Numbered from the stretch's first letter, positions 53,628 through 63,909 are shown. The stretch is 64,000 nucleotides of DNA from Aggregicoccus sp. 17bor-14 (GCF_009659535.1 NZ_VJZZ01000005.1:357095-421094); one strand, 5' to 3'. Notes: a model not told the origin generated them from the letters alone. Made by a program: numbers and translations.

Positions 53628-54701
53628 CTAGTAGGGCGGCAGCAGCCGCCGCAGGCCATGGGCGAGCACCACGAGCGTGAAGGCGAGGTTGCGCAGCGGG
53701 AGCGCGGGCCAGCACAGGGGCTCGGGGCGGGTGGCCACGGGCGCGCCGTCCGAAGGGAAGGCGCGCGCGAGCCGCGCCGCGAGCCTCCGCATCCACGCCA
53801 CGCCGCGGGGCCAGTCGCGGTAGGCCGCGAGCCACTCCGGTGGCACGGCGTCCGCGCCCAGGGTGGCGCCCGCGAGCGCGCCGACGATGGCCCCCGTGGT
53901 GTCCGTGTCACCGCCCAGCAGGACGACGCTCTCCACCGCCTGCCGGAAGTCCGCACGGTGCGCGAGCCACGCGTAGAGAGCCACTGGTACCGTGTGCACG
54001 ACGAAGCCCGTCACGCCGCGCGCGAGCCCCAGGCGCTCCGCGTACTGCGCCACGGTCTCCCCCGCGGCGAGCCCCGTTGCCGCGAGCGAGAGCGCTGCCG
54101 CGAGCTGTGGCGTCGACGCTCGCTCGGCGAGCCACCCCGCGGTCTGCTCCGGCTGCTGCACCTCGCCACGCGCGCCGAGCGCCGCGGCCCAGGCCACCAG
54201 CAGCGCACCGTCCAGGGCGCGCGGGTCCGTGTGCGTGAGGCGGGTGGAGGCCTCCACGTGCGCGCGCAGCGCTGCGTCGTCGTGGGCCCAGCACACGCCG
54301 AGCAGCGGCGCCCGCATCGCCGGGCCGTTGCCGGCGGAGCGCACGCCGCTGCGCTCCGGGCTCCATCCCAGCCAGAGCCGAAGGAGGGCCCGCAGCGTGG
54401 CCCAGCCGATGCCTGCGGGCAGCGTGAGCAGCCATCCACGAAGCCGCCACGCCAGGGCGCGGACGAAGCGCCCGGGCTCGCCCCCGGAAGCGAGCAGCGA
54501 CTGGCCCACGAGGCAGGCGTGGTCGGTGTCGTCACTGCCCATGCCCCGGCCGGGCAGCAGCTGGGGGCGCAGCGGAGGGCCTCCGAAGAGGCGCAGCGCT
54601 CGCGCCGGCTGCAGTCCCTCGCGCGCGAGCCCCACGGCGTCTCCCATGGCGGTGCCCAGCAGCGCCCCCGCGAGGCAGGCCTCTCGTCTGTCGCTCGTCA
54701 T
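53628..54701 (-). CDS. ADP-ribosylglycohydrolase (DraG-like) family protein
   Basis: A 357-residue protein. The N-terminal ACLAGALLGTAMGDAVG and the metal-binding GMGSDDTDHA (the S/T-DDT motif) mark the ADP-ribosylglycohydrolase fold. A second metal motif is GGDTDTTGAIVGALAGATLG near the C-terminus. Both metal sites are intact, so hydrolysis of ADP-ribose from a protein or small molecule is likely. No partner ADP-ribosyltransferase is seen nearby. It is divergent from the arginine operon. Confidence 0.9.
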   Translation of the reverse strand: MTSDRREACLAGALLGTAMGDAVGLAREGLQPARALRLFGGPPLRPQLLPGRGMGSDDTDHACLVGQSLLASGGEPGRFVRALAWRLRGWLLTLPAGIGWATLRALLRLWLGWSPERSGVRSAGNGPAMRAPLLGVCWAHDDAALRAHVEASTRLTHTDPRALDGALLVAWAAALGARGEVQQPEQTAGWLAERASTPQLAAALSLAATGLAAGETVAQYAERLGLARGVTGFVVHTVPVALYAWLAHRADFRQAVESVVLLGGDTDTTGAIVGALAGATLGADAVPPEWLAAYRDWPRGVAWMRRLAARLARAFPSDGAPVATRPEPLCWPALPLRNLAFTLVVLAHGLRRLLPPY

Positions 54702-54826
54702 GCGTGAGGTCCAGTGCAAGGCGAGGGCCCGGCTGCGTCCCTCGGAGGGGGCTCCGCAGCACTGCCACTTCGTCACGCTGGCGCCGGGTGCGCGTGACGA
54801 ACGGGCACGCGACGGGGCGGGCACAT

Positions 54827-54859
54827 CCCTCACCCCGACCCTCTCCCAGGGGGAGAGGG
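54827..54859 (+). repeat. Dispersed palindromic intergenic repeat, copy 4
   Basis: Same 33-base element as at 46743-46775: the CCCTCACCCCGA lead and 9-bp stem CCCTCTCCC (54839-54847) / GGGAGAGGG (54851-54859), loop AGG. It lies in the leader between the ADP-ribosylglycohydrolase and argC genes. Confidence 0.8.
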
Positions 54860-54941
54860 GACCTTCACGCGGCTTCGCCAACCCGGCGCAGTCAGGGGCG
54901 CGGGAGGCTTTTTTTGACGCCCCGCACTATTCGCTTGCGCA

Positions 54942-54975
54942 TGCATATCTATGCATTTATATGCAGCGCCATGCA
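54942..54975 (+). promoter_or_regulatory. Tandem ARG-box-like operators over the argC start codon
   Basis: Box 1 TGCAT-ATCT-ATGCA (54942-54955) is a perfect 5-4-5 palindrome; box 2 TGCAG-CGCC-ATGCA (54962-54975) has four of five arm pairs. The cores are six bases apart, equal to two 18-bp boxes separated by 2 bp, the arrangement of ArgR hexamer sites (TGAAT-4-ATTCA in E. coli). Box 2 covers the argC ATG. The region is the most AT-rich in the operon. argR is three genes downstream. Confidence 0.7.
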
Positions 54976-56035
54976 TAAGGCTTCGGTCGGCATCGTGGGC
55001 GCTTCGGGGTACGCAGGCATGGAGGCGACGCGCCTGCTCGCACACCACCCGTACGTGGACGTCCGCTTCGTCACCAGCGAGCGCTGGGCGGGCGAGAGCG
55101 TCGAGGCGCGGCTCGGGGCCTGCGGGCCGGTGGGCCGGCTCACCTACGGCAAGAACGAGGACGCGGTGCAGCTCGCGCGCGGCTGCGACGTGGTGCTGCT
55201 CGCCACGCCGGCCGAGGTCTCGCTCGCGCTCGCCCCGCAGCTGCTCTCGGCGGGCATCCGGGTCATCGACCTGTCCGGCGCCTTCCGCCTCGCGCACGCC
55301 GGCACCTACCCGCGCCACTACGGCTTCACCCACACCGCGCCCGAGCTGCTGGGCACCGCCGCCTACGGCATGCCCGAGCTGTTCCGCGACAGCGTGCCGC
55401 AGGCGCGCCTCGTGGCGAACCCCGGCTGCTACCCCACCGCCGCCACGCTCGCGCTCGCGCCGCTGCTTGCCGGAGGGTCAAACGGCAACCTCATCCGCGC
55501 CGAGAGCCTCATCGTCACCGCCGCCTCGGGCGTCACCGGCGCCGGCCGCAAGGCGAGCGAGGACTACAGCTTCACCGAGGTGGAGGGCGACTTCCGCGCC
55601 TACAAGGTCCTCAAGCACCAGCACACCCCGGAGATCGCCCAGGCCCTGGGCCGCTGCGCCGGCGTGCCCGTGGGGCTCACCTTCACCGCGCAGCTGCTGC
55701 CGGTGAAGCGCGGCATCCTCTCCACCGCCGTGGTCTCGCTGCGCCCGGGCGTGGGCAGCGGCGACTTCGCGCGCGCCTACCAGCAGGCCTACGCGGGCGA
55801 GCAGTTCGTGCAGCTGCTGCCCAGCGCGGACCACGTGAACCTCAAGAGCGTGGTGGGCACCAACCGCTGCACCATCGGCTTCGCGTGCGACCCGGACACG
55901 GGCCGCGCCATCGTCGTCAGCGCGCTGGACAACCTGGTGAAGGGCGCGGCCGGCCAGGCCGTGCAGAACCTCAACCTCATGCTCGGGCTGGAGGAGACCT
56001 GGGGTCTCACCTCCCTGAGGGCCTACCACCCATGA
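54971..56035 (+). CDS. argC: N-acetyl-gamma-glutamyl-phosphate reductase
   Basis: A 354-residue enzyme of arginine synthesis. NADP-binding GIVGASGYAG, catalytic Cys153 in NPGCYPTAATLALAP, and GVTGAGRKASEDYSF and HKHTPEI-type block (KHQHTPEIAQ) are all present. The ATG at 54971 begins the conserved start (MHKASVGIVGASGY). An in-frame ATG at 54941 would add ten residues encoded by the palindromic operator and is not conserved. No clear Shine-Dalgarno precedes it; the operator occupies that position. The stop overlaps the next start in ATGA, so translation is coupled. Confidence 0.93.
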   Translation: MHKASVGIVGASGYAGMEATRLLAHHPYVDVRFVTSERWAGESVEARLGACGPVGRLTYGKNEDAVQLARGCDVVLLATPAEVSLALAPQLLSAGIRVIDLSGAFRLAHAGTYPRHYGFTHTAPELLGTAAYGMPELFRDSVPQARLVANPGCYPTAATLALAPLLAGGSNGNLIRAESLIVTAASGVTGAGRKASEDYSFTEVEGDFRAYKVLKHQHTPEIAQALGRCAGVPVGLTFTAQLLPVKRGILSTAVVSLRPGVGSGDFARAYQQAYAGEQFVQLLPSADHVNLKSVVGTNRCTIGFACDPDTGRAIVVSALDNLVKGAAGQAVQNLNLMLGLEETWGLTSLRAYHP

Positions 56036-58128
56036 AGACGCCCAAGGGCTTCACCTTCTCCGGCCTCAACGCGGGCATCAAGCCGCGCCGCAAGGACCTG
56101 GGCCTGGTGGTGAGCGACCTGCCCTGCGCAGCCGCCGGCGCCTTCACCGTGAACCGCGCCAAGGCCGCCCCCGTGGCCGAGGCCGAGGCACGCCTTCCGT
56201 GCGCGGGTATCCGCGCCGTGCTCGTCAACAGCGGCAACGCCAACGCGCTCACCGGCGCGCAGGGGCTCGAGGACGTGCAGAGCGTGAAGAGCGCGCTCGC
56301 GCAGGAGCTGCACTGCGCGCCGCACGCCATCGTCACGGCGAGCACCGGCGTCATCGGCGTGCGCCTGCCCGTGCAGAGCGTGGTCAGCGCGCTGCCGCAG
56401 CTCGTGCAGCAGCTGGGCCCCGAGCCGCACCCCGCGGCCGAGGCGATCATGACCACCGACACGCGGATGAAGGCCGCCTTCCGCACGCTCACCCTGGGCG
56501 GGCGCGAGGTGACCCTCACCGCCATCTGCAAGGGCTCGGGGATGATCGCCCCGCAGCTCGCGACGATGATCTGCGTGGTCGTCACCGACTGCAGCATCAG
56601 CCCCACCCTGCTGGACCGGGCGCTGAAGGACACCTGCGACCAGACCTTCAACAACCTCACCGTCGACAACGACATGAGCACCAACGACGTGGTCTTCGCG
56701 CTCGCGAACGGCCGCGCCGACAACGCGCCCATCGTCGACCCGGGCCCCGACTACGAGGCCTTCAAGGCCGCGCTGCACAGCCTCAGCGTGGAGCTCGCGA
56801 AGGAGATCGCCGCGGACGGCGAGGGCGCGACCAAGATGCTCGAGGTGGAGGTCACGGGTGCGCCCACCCTCGCCATCGCGCGCGACCTGGCGAAGTCCAT
56901 CGCCGGCAGCAGCCTGGTCAAAGCGGCCCTCTTCGGCGCGGATCCCAACTGGGGCCGGGTGCTCGCCACGGTGGGCGCGCGCGCCGGCAGCCAGGGCTTC
57001 CCGGTGGACCCGGCATGCGCCACGGTGCATATCCAGGGAATTCAGGTGTATGCCCGCGGGCCGGTCCCGCAGGACCCGACGGCCTTGCGCCGGCGCATGC
57101 GCCAGCCCGAGGTGCGGGTGCAGGTGGCGCTCGCGGAAGGCTCGGAGCGCGCCACCAGCTGGGGCTGCGACCTCTCGTACGACTACGTGAAGATCAACGC
57201 CGACTACACGAGCCTCATCGTGCAGACGCCCACCGGCGGCGTGGCGAAGGACGACCGGCTCACCCACTACAGCCCCAGCTTCAAGGTGAGCCTGCTGGTG
57301 GAGGCGCTCAGCTACATCCAGCGCTTCAGCGGCAAGCGCTGCGTCATCCAGTACGGCGGCGAGGCCATGGTGAAGGAGGGGCTCAAGCGCTCCTTCTGTG
57401 ACGACATCAACCTGCTGCGCAGCGTGGGCCTGCAGCCCGTCGTCGTCCACGGCGGGGGGCTCGAGCTCAACCGCACCCTGCAGCGCCTGGGTGGCCGCGG
57501 CATGGAGGGCAGCCAGCGCATCTCGGACGCGTCCGATCTCAAGGTCATGGAGATGGTGCTCACCGGCTCGGTGAACGCCGAGCTGGTCACCCTGCTCAAC
57601 CGCGAGGGCGGCCACGCCATCGGCGTGAGCGGCAAGGACGGGGCGCTCCTGCGCGCGCGCCGGGCTCCGGCCTCGGCCCAGCCCGGCGGGCGGGACGTGG
57701 GGCTCCTGGGCGAGGTCACCCAGGTGAACGGCGGGCTGCTCGAGCTGCTGCTCAAGCAGGACTACGTGCCGGTCATCTCGCCCGTGGGCCTGGGCGAGGA
57801 CGGGCAGACCTACGACCTGAGCGCGGACGCGGTGGCGGCGGAGATCGCCGCGGTCCTGGGCGCCCACAAGCTGCTCTTCCTCACGGACGTGCCCGGCGTG
57901 CAGGACGAGGCGGGCGAGCTGGTGACCGAGCTGGGCGCCGCGGCCCTGCGCGCGCGTCTCGAGGCCGGCGGCCTCACCGAGAGTCTGGGCGGCAAGGCGC
58001 GCGCCGCGCTGCGCGCGCTGTCTGCCGGGGTGGAGCGCGTGCACGTGGTGGACGGGCGCACGCCCCACAGCGTCATCGCCGAGCTGTTCACCGACCGGGG
58101 CGTGGGTACGCTGGTGACCGGCGCATGA
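56032..58128 (+). CDS. argJ-argB: ArgJ-ArgB fusion: ornithine acetyltransferase/N-acetylglutamate synthase joined to acetylglutamate kinase
   Basis: One open frame of 698 residues. Residues 1-400 are ArgJ: VLVNSGNANA, KGSGMIAPQLATM with autocleavage pair Ala177-Thr178, NNLTVDNDMSTND, GADPNWGR, and the ArgJ C-terminus CDLSYDYVKINADYTS. Without a stop the frame continues (about 30 linker residues) into acetylglutamate kinase from about 415: LLVEALSYIQRFSGKR, VVVHGGG, NREGGHAIGVSGKDG, VHVVDGRTPHSVIAELFTDRGVGT. In the kinase part the usual Lys of the K-Y/L-G-G motif is Gln440 (VIQYGGEAM) and the GGMxPK motif reads LTESLGGK (648-655). The kinase may therefore be weak or altered. ArgJ cleaves itself, so ArgB would stay with the beta chain. 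Overlaps argC and argR by four bases each. Confidence 0.92.
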   Translation: MKTPKGFTFSGLNAGIKPRRKDLGLVVSDLPCAAAGAFTVNRAKAAPVAEAEARLPCAGIRAVLVNSGNANALTGAQGLEDVQSVKSALAQELHCAPHAIVTASTGVIGVRLPVQSVVSALPQLVQQLGPEPHPAAEAIMTTDTRMKAAFRTLTLGGREVTLTAICKGSGMIAPQLATMICVVVTDCSISPTLLDRALKDTCDQTFNNLTVDNDMSTNDVVFALANGRADNAPIVDPGPDYEAFKAALHSLSVELAKEIAADGEGATKMLEVEVTGAPTLAIARDLAKSIAGSSLVKAALFGADPNWGRVLATVGARAGSQGFPVDPACATVHIQGIQVYARGPVPQDPTALRRRMRQPEVRVQVALAEGSERATSWGCDLSYDYVKINADYTSLIVQTPTGGVAKDDRLTHYSPSFKVSLLVEALSYIQRFSGKRCVIQYGGEAMVKEGLKRSFCDDINLLRSVGLQPVVVHGGGLELNRTLQRLGGRGMEGSQRISDASDLKVMEMVLTGSVNAELVTLLNREGGHAIGVSGKDGALLRARRAPASAQPGGRDVGLLGEVTQVNGGLLELLLKQDYVPVISPVGLGEDGQTYDLSADAVAAEIAAVLGAHKLLFLTDVPGVQDEAGELVTELGAAALRARLEAGGLTESLGGKARAALRALSAGVERVHVVDGRTPHSVIAELFTDRGVGTLVTGA

Positions 58129-58154
58129 GGACGAGCGCCCGGGAGGCAGCACCG

Positions 58155-58655
58155 ATGGCCGTACGTGGAGAGCAGCAGAGGAACACCGTGGACACGGACA
58201 GCACCGAGGCGCGGCGCGAGGCCGTGGCCCGCATCATCCGGCGCGGGCAGGTGGGCACCCAGGAGGAGCTGCGCGAGCTGCTGCTCGAGGAGGGCTTCGA
58301 CGTGACGCAGGCCACGCTCAGCCGCGACCTCGCGCGCCTGTCTGCGCGGCGCGTGAGCCTGCCGGAGGGCGGCAGCGCCTACGAGCTGCCCGAGCCCCGG
58401 GTCGCCGAGGGGCCGGACGCGCTGCGCGTGGTGCGCGAGATGGTGACGGGGCTGGAGGAGGCGCACGGCGGGCTGGTGGTGGTGAAGACGCTCTCCGGCA
58501 TGGCCTCCGCGGTGGCCGTGGCCATCGACCAGGCGCGCCTGGACGCCATCGCCGGGAGCATCGCCGGCGACGACACCATCTTCATCGCAGCGAGCAAGCG
58601 CAGCTCCCCGCAGCACCTGTTGAAGCAGTTGAACTCACACTGGCTCAAGGCCTGA
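58155..58655 (+). CDS. argR: Arginine repressor
   Basis: A 166-residue regulator, starting at ATG 58155 (GGGAGG eight bases upstream); an ATG at 58125 that overlaps the argJ-argB stop in ATGA is an alternative and would add ten residues. The N-terminal winged helix has IIRRGQVGTQEELRELLLEEGFDVTQATLSRDLARL, the ArgR pattern. The C-terminal hexamerisation and arginine-binding part has IAGDDTIFIA, with the GDDT aspartates. It sits in the middle of the arginine operon and probably represses it through the operators at 54942-54975. Confidence 0.93.
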   Translation: MAVRGEQQRNTVDTDSTEARREAVARIIRRGQVGTQEELRELLLEEGFDVTQATLSRDLARLSARRVSLPEGGSAYELPEPRVAEGPDALRVVREMVTGLEEAHGGLVVVKTLSGMASAVAVAIDQARLDAIAGSIAGDDTIFIAASKRSSPQHLLKQLNSHWLKA

Positions 58656-58669
58656 GAGGCAGCACACCC

Positions 58670-59868
<1,199 letters not shown>

Positions 59869-59869
<1 letters not shown>

Positions 59870-61317
59870 TGGCGATTGCGAAGACCGACGCCTCGGGCGG
59901 CAGCGGCCTGCTGCCCGAGGTGCTGCACTTCACCAGCTCCCTCGCGCTGGACCGCCAGCTCCTGCGCGAGGACCTGGTGGGCAGCCTCGCGCACCTCACC
60001 ATGCTCGCGCGCGTGGGCATCCTGCCGAAGGACAAGGCGGGGGCCATCCACGCGGGCCTGGTGCGCCTCTACGCCGCGCAGGCGAAGGGGGAGCTGCAGC
60101 TGCCGGACGAGGAGGACGTGCACATGGCCGTGGAGGCCCTGCTCACCCGCGAGCTGGGCGAGACGGCGGGCCTGCTGCACAGCGCGCGCAGCCGCAACGA
60201 CCAGGTGGCGCTGGATCTGCGCCTGCACGTGCGCGAGGCCTGCGCGCAGGTGCTGGACGGGCTCGCGGCCCTCGTGGAGAAGCTCGTGGCCCGGGCAAAG
60301 GGCCCCGAGGGCGACATCGTGCTGCCCAGCTACACGCACCGCCAGCGCGCCCAGCCCATCACCCTCTCCTACTGGCTCAGCGCCTACGCGGCCATGTTCG
60401 CGCGCGACGCGGAGGCCTTCGGGTTCGTGCTGCAGCAGGCGGATGCGCTCCCGCTGGGCGTGGGCGCCATCGCCGGCAGCAGCCTGCCCATCGACCGCGA
60501 GGTGACGCGCGGGCTGCTGCAGTTCTCGCGCGTCACGCTCAATGGCCTGGACACGGTGGGCGACCGCGACTTCGCGCTCGACTACGTGTACGCGGCCGCG
60601 CGCCTCGCGCTGCACGCGAGCCGCTTCGCCGCGGACCTGGTGGACTTCGCGAGCGCGGAGTTCGGCTTCGTGAAGCTCGCGGGGGACATCGCCTGCGGCA
60701 GCAGCATGATGCCGCAGAAGCGCAACCCGGACGTGTTCGAGCTGGTGCGCGGCAAGAGCGGGCGCGCGGTGGGCTCGCTCGTGGAGCTGCTGGTGACGCT
60801 CAAGGGGCTGCCGGGCGGCTACAACCGCGACCTGCAGGAGGACCGCCAGGTGCTGCTGGAGACGCTGCCGCGCACGCTCGGCGTGCTCTCCATCCTCGGC
60901 GTGGGGCTGGACGGCGTCACCTTCGATCGCGCTCGCTGCCAGGCCGCGATCGACGCGGACGCCACCCAGGCCACCGACGTGGCCGAGGCGCTGGTGAAGA
61001 AGGGCGTGGCCTTCCGCACCGCCTACGGCCTGGTGGGCACGCTCGTGCGCCGGCTGCAGGAGGCGAAGGTGCCGCTCGCCCAGGTGACGCTCGCGCAGGC
61101 GCAGGAGGTGGACCCCCGCTTCGACGCCGAGGTGCTCGAGGCGGCGCGCCCCCAGGGCTCGGTGGCGCGCAAGCAGAGCGTGGGCAGCACCGGCCCTGCC
61201 TCCGTGAAGCACCAGCTCCAGGTCTTGCAGACGCGCGCCGCGGAGATCCGCACCCAGGCCGCGGGCGTGCCGCGCATCGACCAGCTGTTCCAGTCCCTGA
61301 AGGAGGCCTCCCTGTGA
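59869..61317 (+). CDS. argH: Argininosuccinate lyase
   Basis: A 482-residue enzyme that releases arginine and fumarate. Signature GSSMMPQKRNPDVFEL of the fumarase/aspartase superfamily, SARSRNDQVALDLRLHVR, and THRQRAQPITLSYW (usually THLQ-AQP). It begins with a GTG that overlaps the argG stop by one base and ends overlapping the argF GTG by four bases. The C-terminal 70 residues (after DPRFDAEVLEAARPQGSVARK) are complete. Confidence 0.95.
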
Positions 61318-62222
61318 AGAAGCGCGACTTTCTCCGCCTCTCGGACCTGAAGCCCTCGGAGCACCGCGCGCTGCTCGCGCGCGCCCACGAGCTCAAGAGC
61401 CTGCGCCGCCAGAAGAAGGTGCTGCGCACGCTGGAGGGACGCACGCTCGTCCTCATCTTCGAGAAGGCGAGCACCCGCACGCGCCTGTCCTTCGAGGCGG
61501 CCATGGGGCAGCTGGGCGGCCAGGCCATCACCCTGCCCTTCGACGGCAGCCAGATGGCGCGCGGCGAGCCGCTCGCGGACACCGCGCGCGTCGTCAGCGG
61601 CTACGCGGACGCCATCATGATGCGCACCTTCGCGGACTCGCGCATCCAGGAGTTCGCGAAGGCCGCCACCGTGCCCGTCATCAACGGCCTCACGGACGGC
61701 GCGCACCCGGTGCAGCTGCTCGCCGATTTGATGACCGTGGAGGAGCGGCTGGGCAGCATCGAGGGGCGCCAGGTCGCCTTCGTGGGCGACGGGGCGACCA
61801 ACATGGCGCTCTCCTGGATGGAGGCCGCGCGCCTCTTCGGCTTCACGCTGCGGCTCGCGGCGCCCGAGGGCTACCGCCCGCCCGAGGCGGAGGTGCAGGC
61901 CTGCGGCTCGCACCTGCGGCTCACCGCCTCGCCCGCGGAGGCGGTGAAGGGCGCCGAGGTGGTGGTCACCGACGTGTGGACGAGCATGGGCCAGGAGGCC
62001 GAGACCCAGAAGCGCAAGGAGGCCTTCACGGGCTTCTGCGTGGACGAGCGCCTGATGGCGCACGCGCACCCGAGCGCCATCGTGCTGCACTGCCTTCCCG
62101 CCCACCGCGGCGAGGAGATCTCCGCGGGCGTGCTGGACGGCCCCCAGTCGGCCGCCTGGGACGAGGCGGAGAACCGCATGCACGCCCAGAAGGCACTGCT
62201 CGAGCTGCTGCTGCTCGGCTGA
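61314..62222 (+). CDS. argF: Ornithine carbamoyltransferase
   Basis: A 302-residue enzyme converting ornithine and carbamoyl phosphate to citrulline. Carbamoyl-phosphate motif FEKASTRTRLSFE, the HPVQLLADLMT motif (Cys of the usual HPCQ is Val), DGATNMA in FVGDGATNMALS, and the ornithine loop HCLPAHRGEEI, which marks ornithine rather than acetylornithine specificity. GTG start overlapping the argH stop in GTGA. Last gene of the operon. Confidence 0.94.
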   Translation: MKKRDFLRLSDLKPSEHRALLARAHELKSLRRQKKVLRTLEGRTLVLIFEKASTRTRLSFEAAMGQLGGQAITLPFDGSQMARGEPLADTARVVSGYADAIMMRTFADSRIQEFAKAATVPVINGLTDGAHPVQLLADLMTVEERLGSIEGRQVAFVGDGATNMALSWMEAARLFGFTLRLAAPEGYRPPEAEVQACGSHLRLTASPAEAVKGAEVVVTDVWTSMGQEAETQKRKEAFTGFCVDERLMAHAHPSAIVLHCLPAHRGEEISAGVLDGPQSAAWDEAENRMHAQKALLELLLLG

Positions 62223-62360
62223 CGCCGCTCGCTGCCGCCCCCGATGAGGGGGACGGCCAGCCGGACGGCTGCAGGGTGCGCTCGGCGCGAGCGCTGCACG
62301 CGGGTGCGACAGACCGCAGGCCCGGGGTACGGGATTCCCCTAGCGGCGCTAGCTTGGGGC

Positions 62361-62993
62361 GTGACCCCCGCTCCTCCCGACACGGACTTCGACCTCGCCG
62401 ACGACGGCGCGCTGATGGGTGCGCTGGCGGCAGGGAGCGAGTCGGCGCTCGGAGCGCCGTACGCGCGCCACGTGCGCGGCGTCTACGCCCAGGCGCTGGC
62501 GGTGCTCGGCGATCCGCAGGAGGCGCAGGAGGCGCTGCAGGAGACCTTCCTGCGCGCCTGGCAGCGCGCGGGCGAGTACTCGGCGCCGCGCGGCTCCGTG
62601 CAGGCGTGGCTGCTCACGCTCGGGCGCACGTGCGCCCTGGACCGGCGACGGCGGCGCATGGCGCGCGAGCACTCGGAACAGCAGCTGGGAGAGGCGCAGG
62701 GCGGGTCCGGGGCGCACGCGGACAGCCCCGAGTCGGATGCCATCGTGGCCGAGCAGAGCGAGCGCATCCTCGCGGCGCTGGGCCGGCTCTCGCAGGCCGA
62801 GCAGCGGGCGCTCGCCCTCCACTACTTCGGCGGGATGTCCCAGCTGCAGGTGGCGGCCGCCACCGGCTGGCCGCTGGGAAGCGTGAAGAGCCAGCTGCGC
62901 CGTGCACTGCTGAAGCTCGGCATTGCCCTGCGGGACGAGGAGGAACGGGCGGAGCGCGGGAGTGGCGCGGAAGGCAGCCCGCCACCGCGCTAG
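62361..62993 (+). CDS. ECF-family RNA polymerase sigma factor
   Basis: A 210-residue sigma factor with GTG start at 62361. Region 2: DPQEAQEALQETFLRAWQRAGEYSAPRGSVQAWLLTLGRTCALDRRRRR. Region 4: LGRLSQAEQRALALHYFGGMSQLQVAAATGWPLGSVKSQLRRALLKL. Region 3 is absent, as in ECF factors. An acidic, Ser/Ala-rich linker of about 35 residues joins the two. No anti-sigma factor with a zinc motif is next to it; the following gene, ten bases on, encodes a membrane DUF1499 protein that could be cotranscribed. Confidence 0.9.
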   Translation: MTPAPPDTDFDLADDGALMGALAAGSESALGAPYARHVRGVYAQALAVLGDPQEAQEALQETFLRAWQRAGEYSAPRGSVQAWLLTLGRTCALDRRRRRMAREHSEQQLGEAQGGSGAHADSPESDAIVAEQSERILAALGRLSQAEQRALALHYFGGMSQLQVAAATGWPLGSVKSQLRRALLKLGIALRDEEERAERGSGAEGSPPPR

Positions 62994-63003
62994 GCTGCCC
63001 TCG

Positions 63004-63777
63004 ATGGACACTCCTGCCGACACCGCCGCCCGTCCCACCGGTCCGCGCTGGCCGCGGGCCGTCCCCCTGCTCGGCCTCGCGCTCGCCGCGCTGGCCCTGC
63101 TGCTCGTCGCCCTGCCCGGGCCCCTGTACCGCCACGGGCTCCTGGAGCTGCGCGCGGGCTTCACCTCCATGCAGTACGGCGCGTGGACGGCGCTCGCGGC
63201 CTTCGCCCTCTGCGTGCTGGGGCTGGTGCTCGCGCGGCTGGGCCCTGCGCGCGGGCGGGGGCGCTGGGCGCTCCTGGGCCTGGTGCTCGCGGCGCCCGCC
63301 TTCGCGCTGCCCTCGGCGTTCCGCTCGCGGGCGCGCGCCGTGCCGCCCATCCACGACATCAGCACGGACACGGGGCATCCGCCCGCCTTCGTGGCGGTGC
63401 TGCCGCTGCGCTCGGGGGCGGCGAATCCGGCCGAGTACGGCGGGCCGGAGGTGGCGCGCCAGCAGCACGCGGCCTACCCGGAGCTGAAGCCGCTCGCGCT
63501 GAAGGTGCCGCGCGCCGAGGCCTTCCAGCGCGCGCTCGAGGCCGCGCGCGCCGAGGGCTGGGAGGTGGTGGCGACGGAGCCCACGGAGGGCCGCATCGAG
63601 GCCACCGACACCACCTTCTGGTGGGGCTTCAAGGACGACGTGGTGGTGCGCGTGGCGCAGGGCCCGGGCGGCGGCAGCGTGGTGGACGTGCGCTCGGTGT
63701 CGCGCGTGGGGCGCAGCGACGTGGGCAAGAACGCGGCGCGCATCCGCGGCTACCTGCGGCGGTTGATGGGGGGCTGA
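63004..63777 (+). CDS. DUF1499 family membrane protein
   Basis: A 257-residue protein with three predicted helices in the first 110 residues (PLLGLALAALALLLVALPGPLY; TALAAFALCVLGLVLARLG; ALLGLVLAAPAFALPSAF). The DUF1499 domain fills the rest: PPIHDISTDTGHPPAFVAVL, VVATEPTEGRIEATDTTFWWGFKDDVVVRV and the C-terminal DVRSVSRVGRSDVGKNAARI. The family is of unknown function. It is ten bases after the sigma factor gene and may be cotranscribed with it. Confidence 0.88.
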   Translation: MDTPADTAARPTGPRWPRAVPLLGLALAALALLLVALPGPLYRHGLLELRAGFTSMQYGAWTALAAFALCVLGLVLARLGPARGRGRWALLGLVLAAPAFALPSAFRSRARAVPPIHDISTDTGHPPAFVAVLPLRSGAANPAEYGGPEVARQQHAAYPELKPLALKVPRAEAFQRALEAARAEGWEVVATEPTEGRIEATDTTFWWGFKDDVVVRVAQGPGGGSVVDVRSVSRVGRSDVGKNAARIRGYLRRLMGG

Positions 63778-63909
63778 GCATTGTAGACGGGGCGATGAGC
63801 GCTGAGGCCGTTCACGTCGTCGGTGAAGGCCGCGCGCTTTCGCCCACCTTCGGCGGTCGCGGGATACCTAGTGACCGCCTAAGTTCGAGTTTCGCAGTCG
63901 GACGCCACC

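Noticed and set aside
54941..54970. Upstream in-frame ATG for argC
   Set aside because: It would add ten residues encoded by the operator palindromes that are not part of the ArgC family, and lacks a ribosome site.
57240..57330. Frameshift or lost stop between ArgJ and ArgB
   Set aside because: The frame is continuous and both flanking domains are intact with family-like sequence, so a genuine fusion is the simpler reading; only raw reads could rule out an error.
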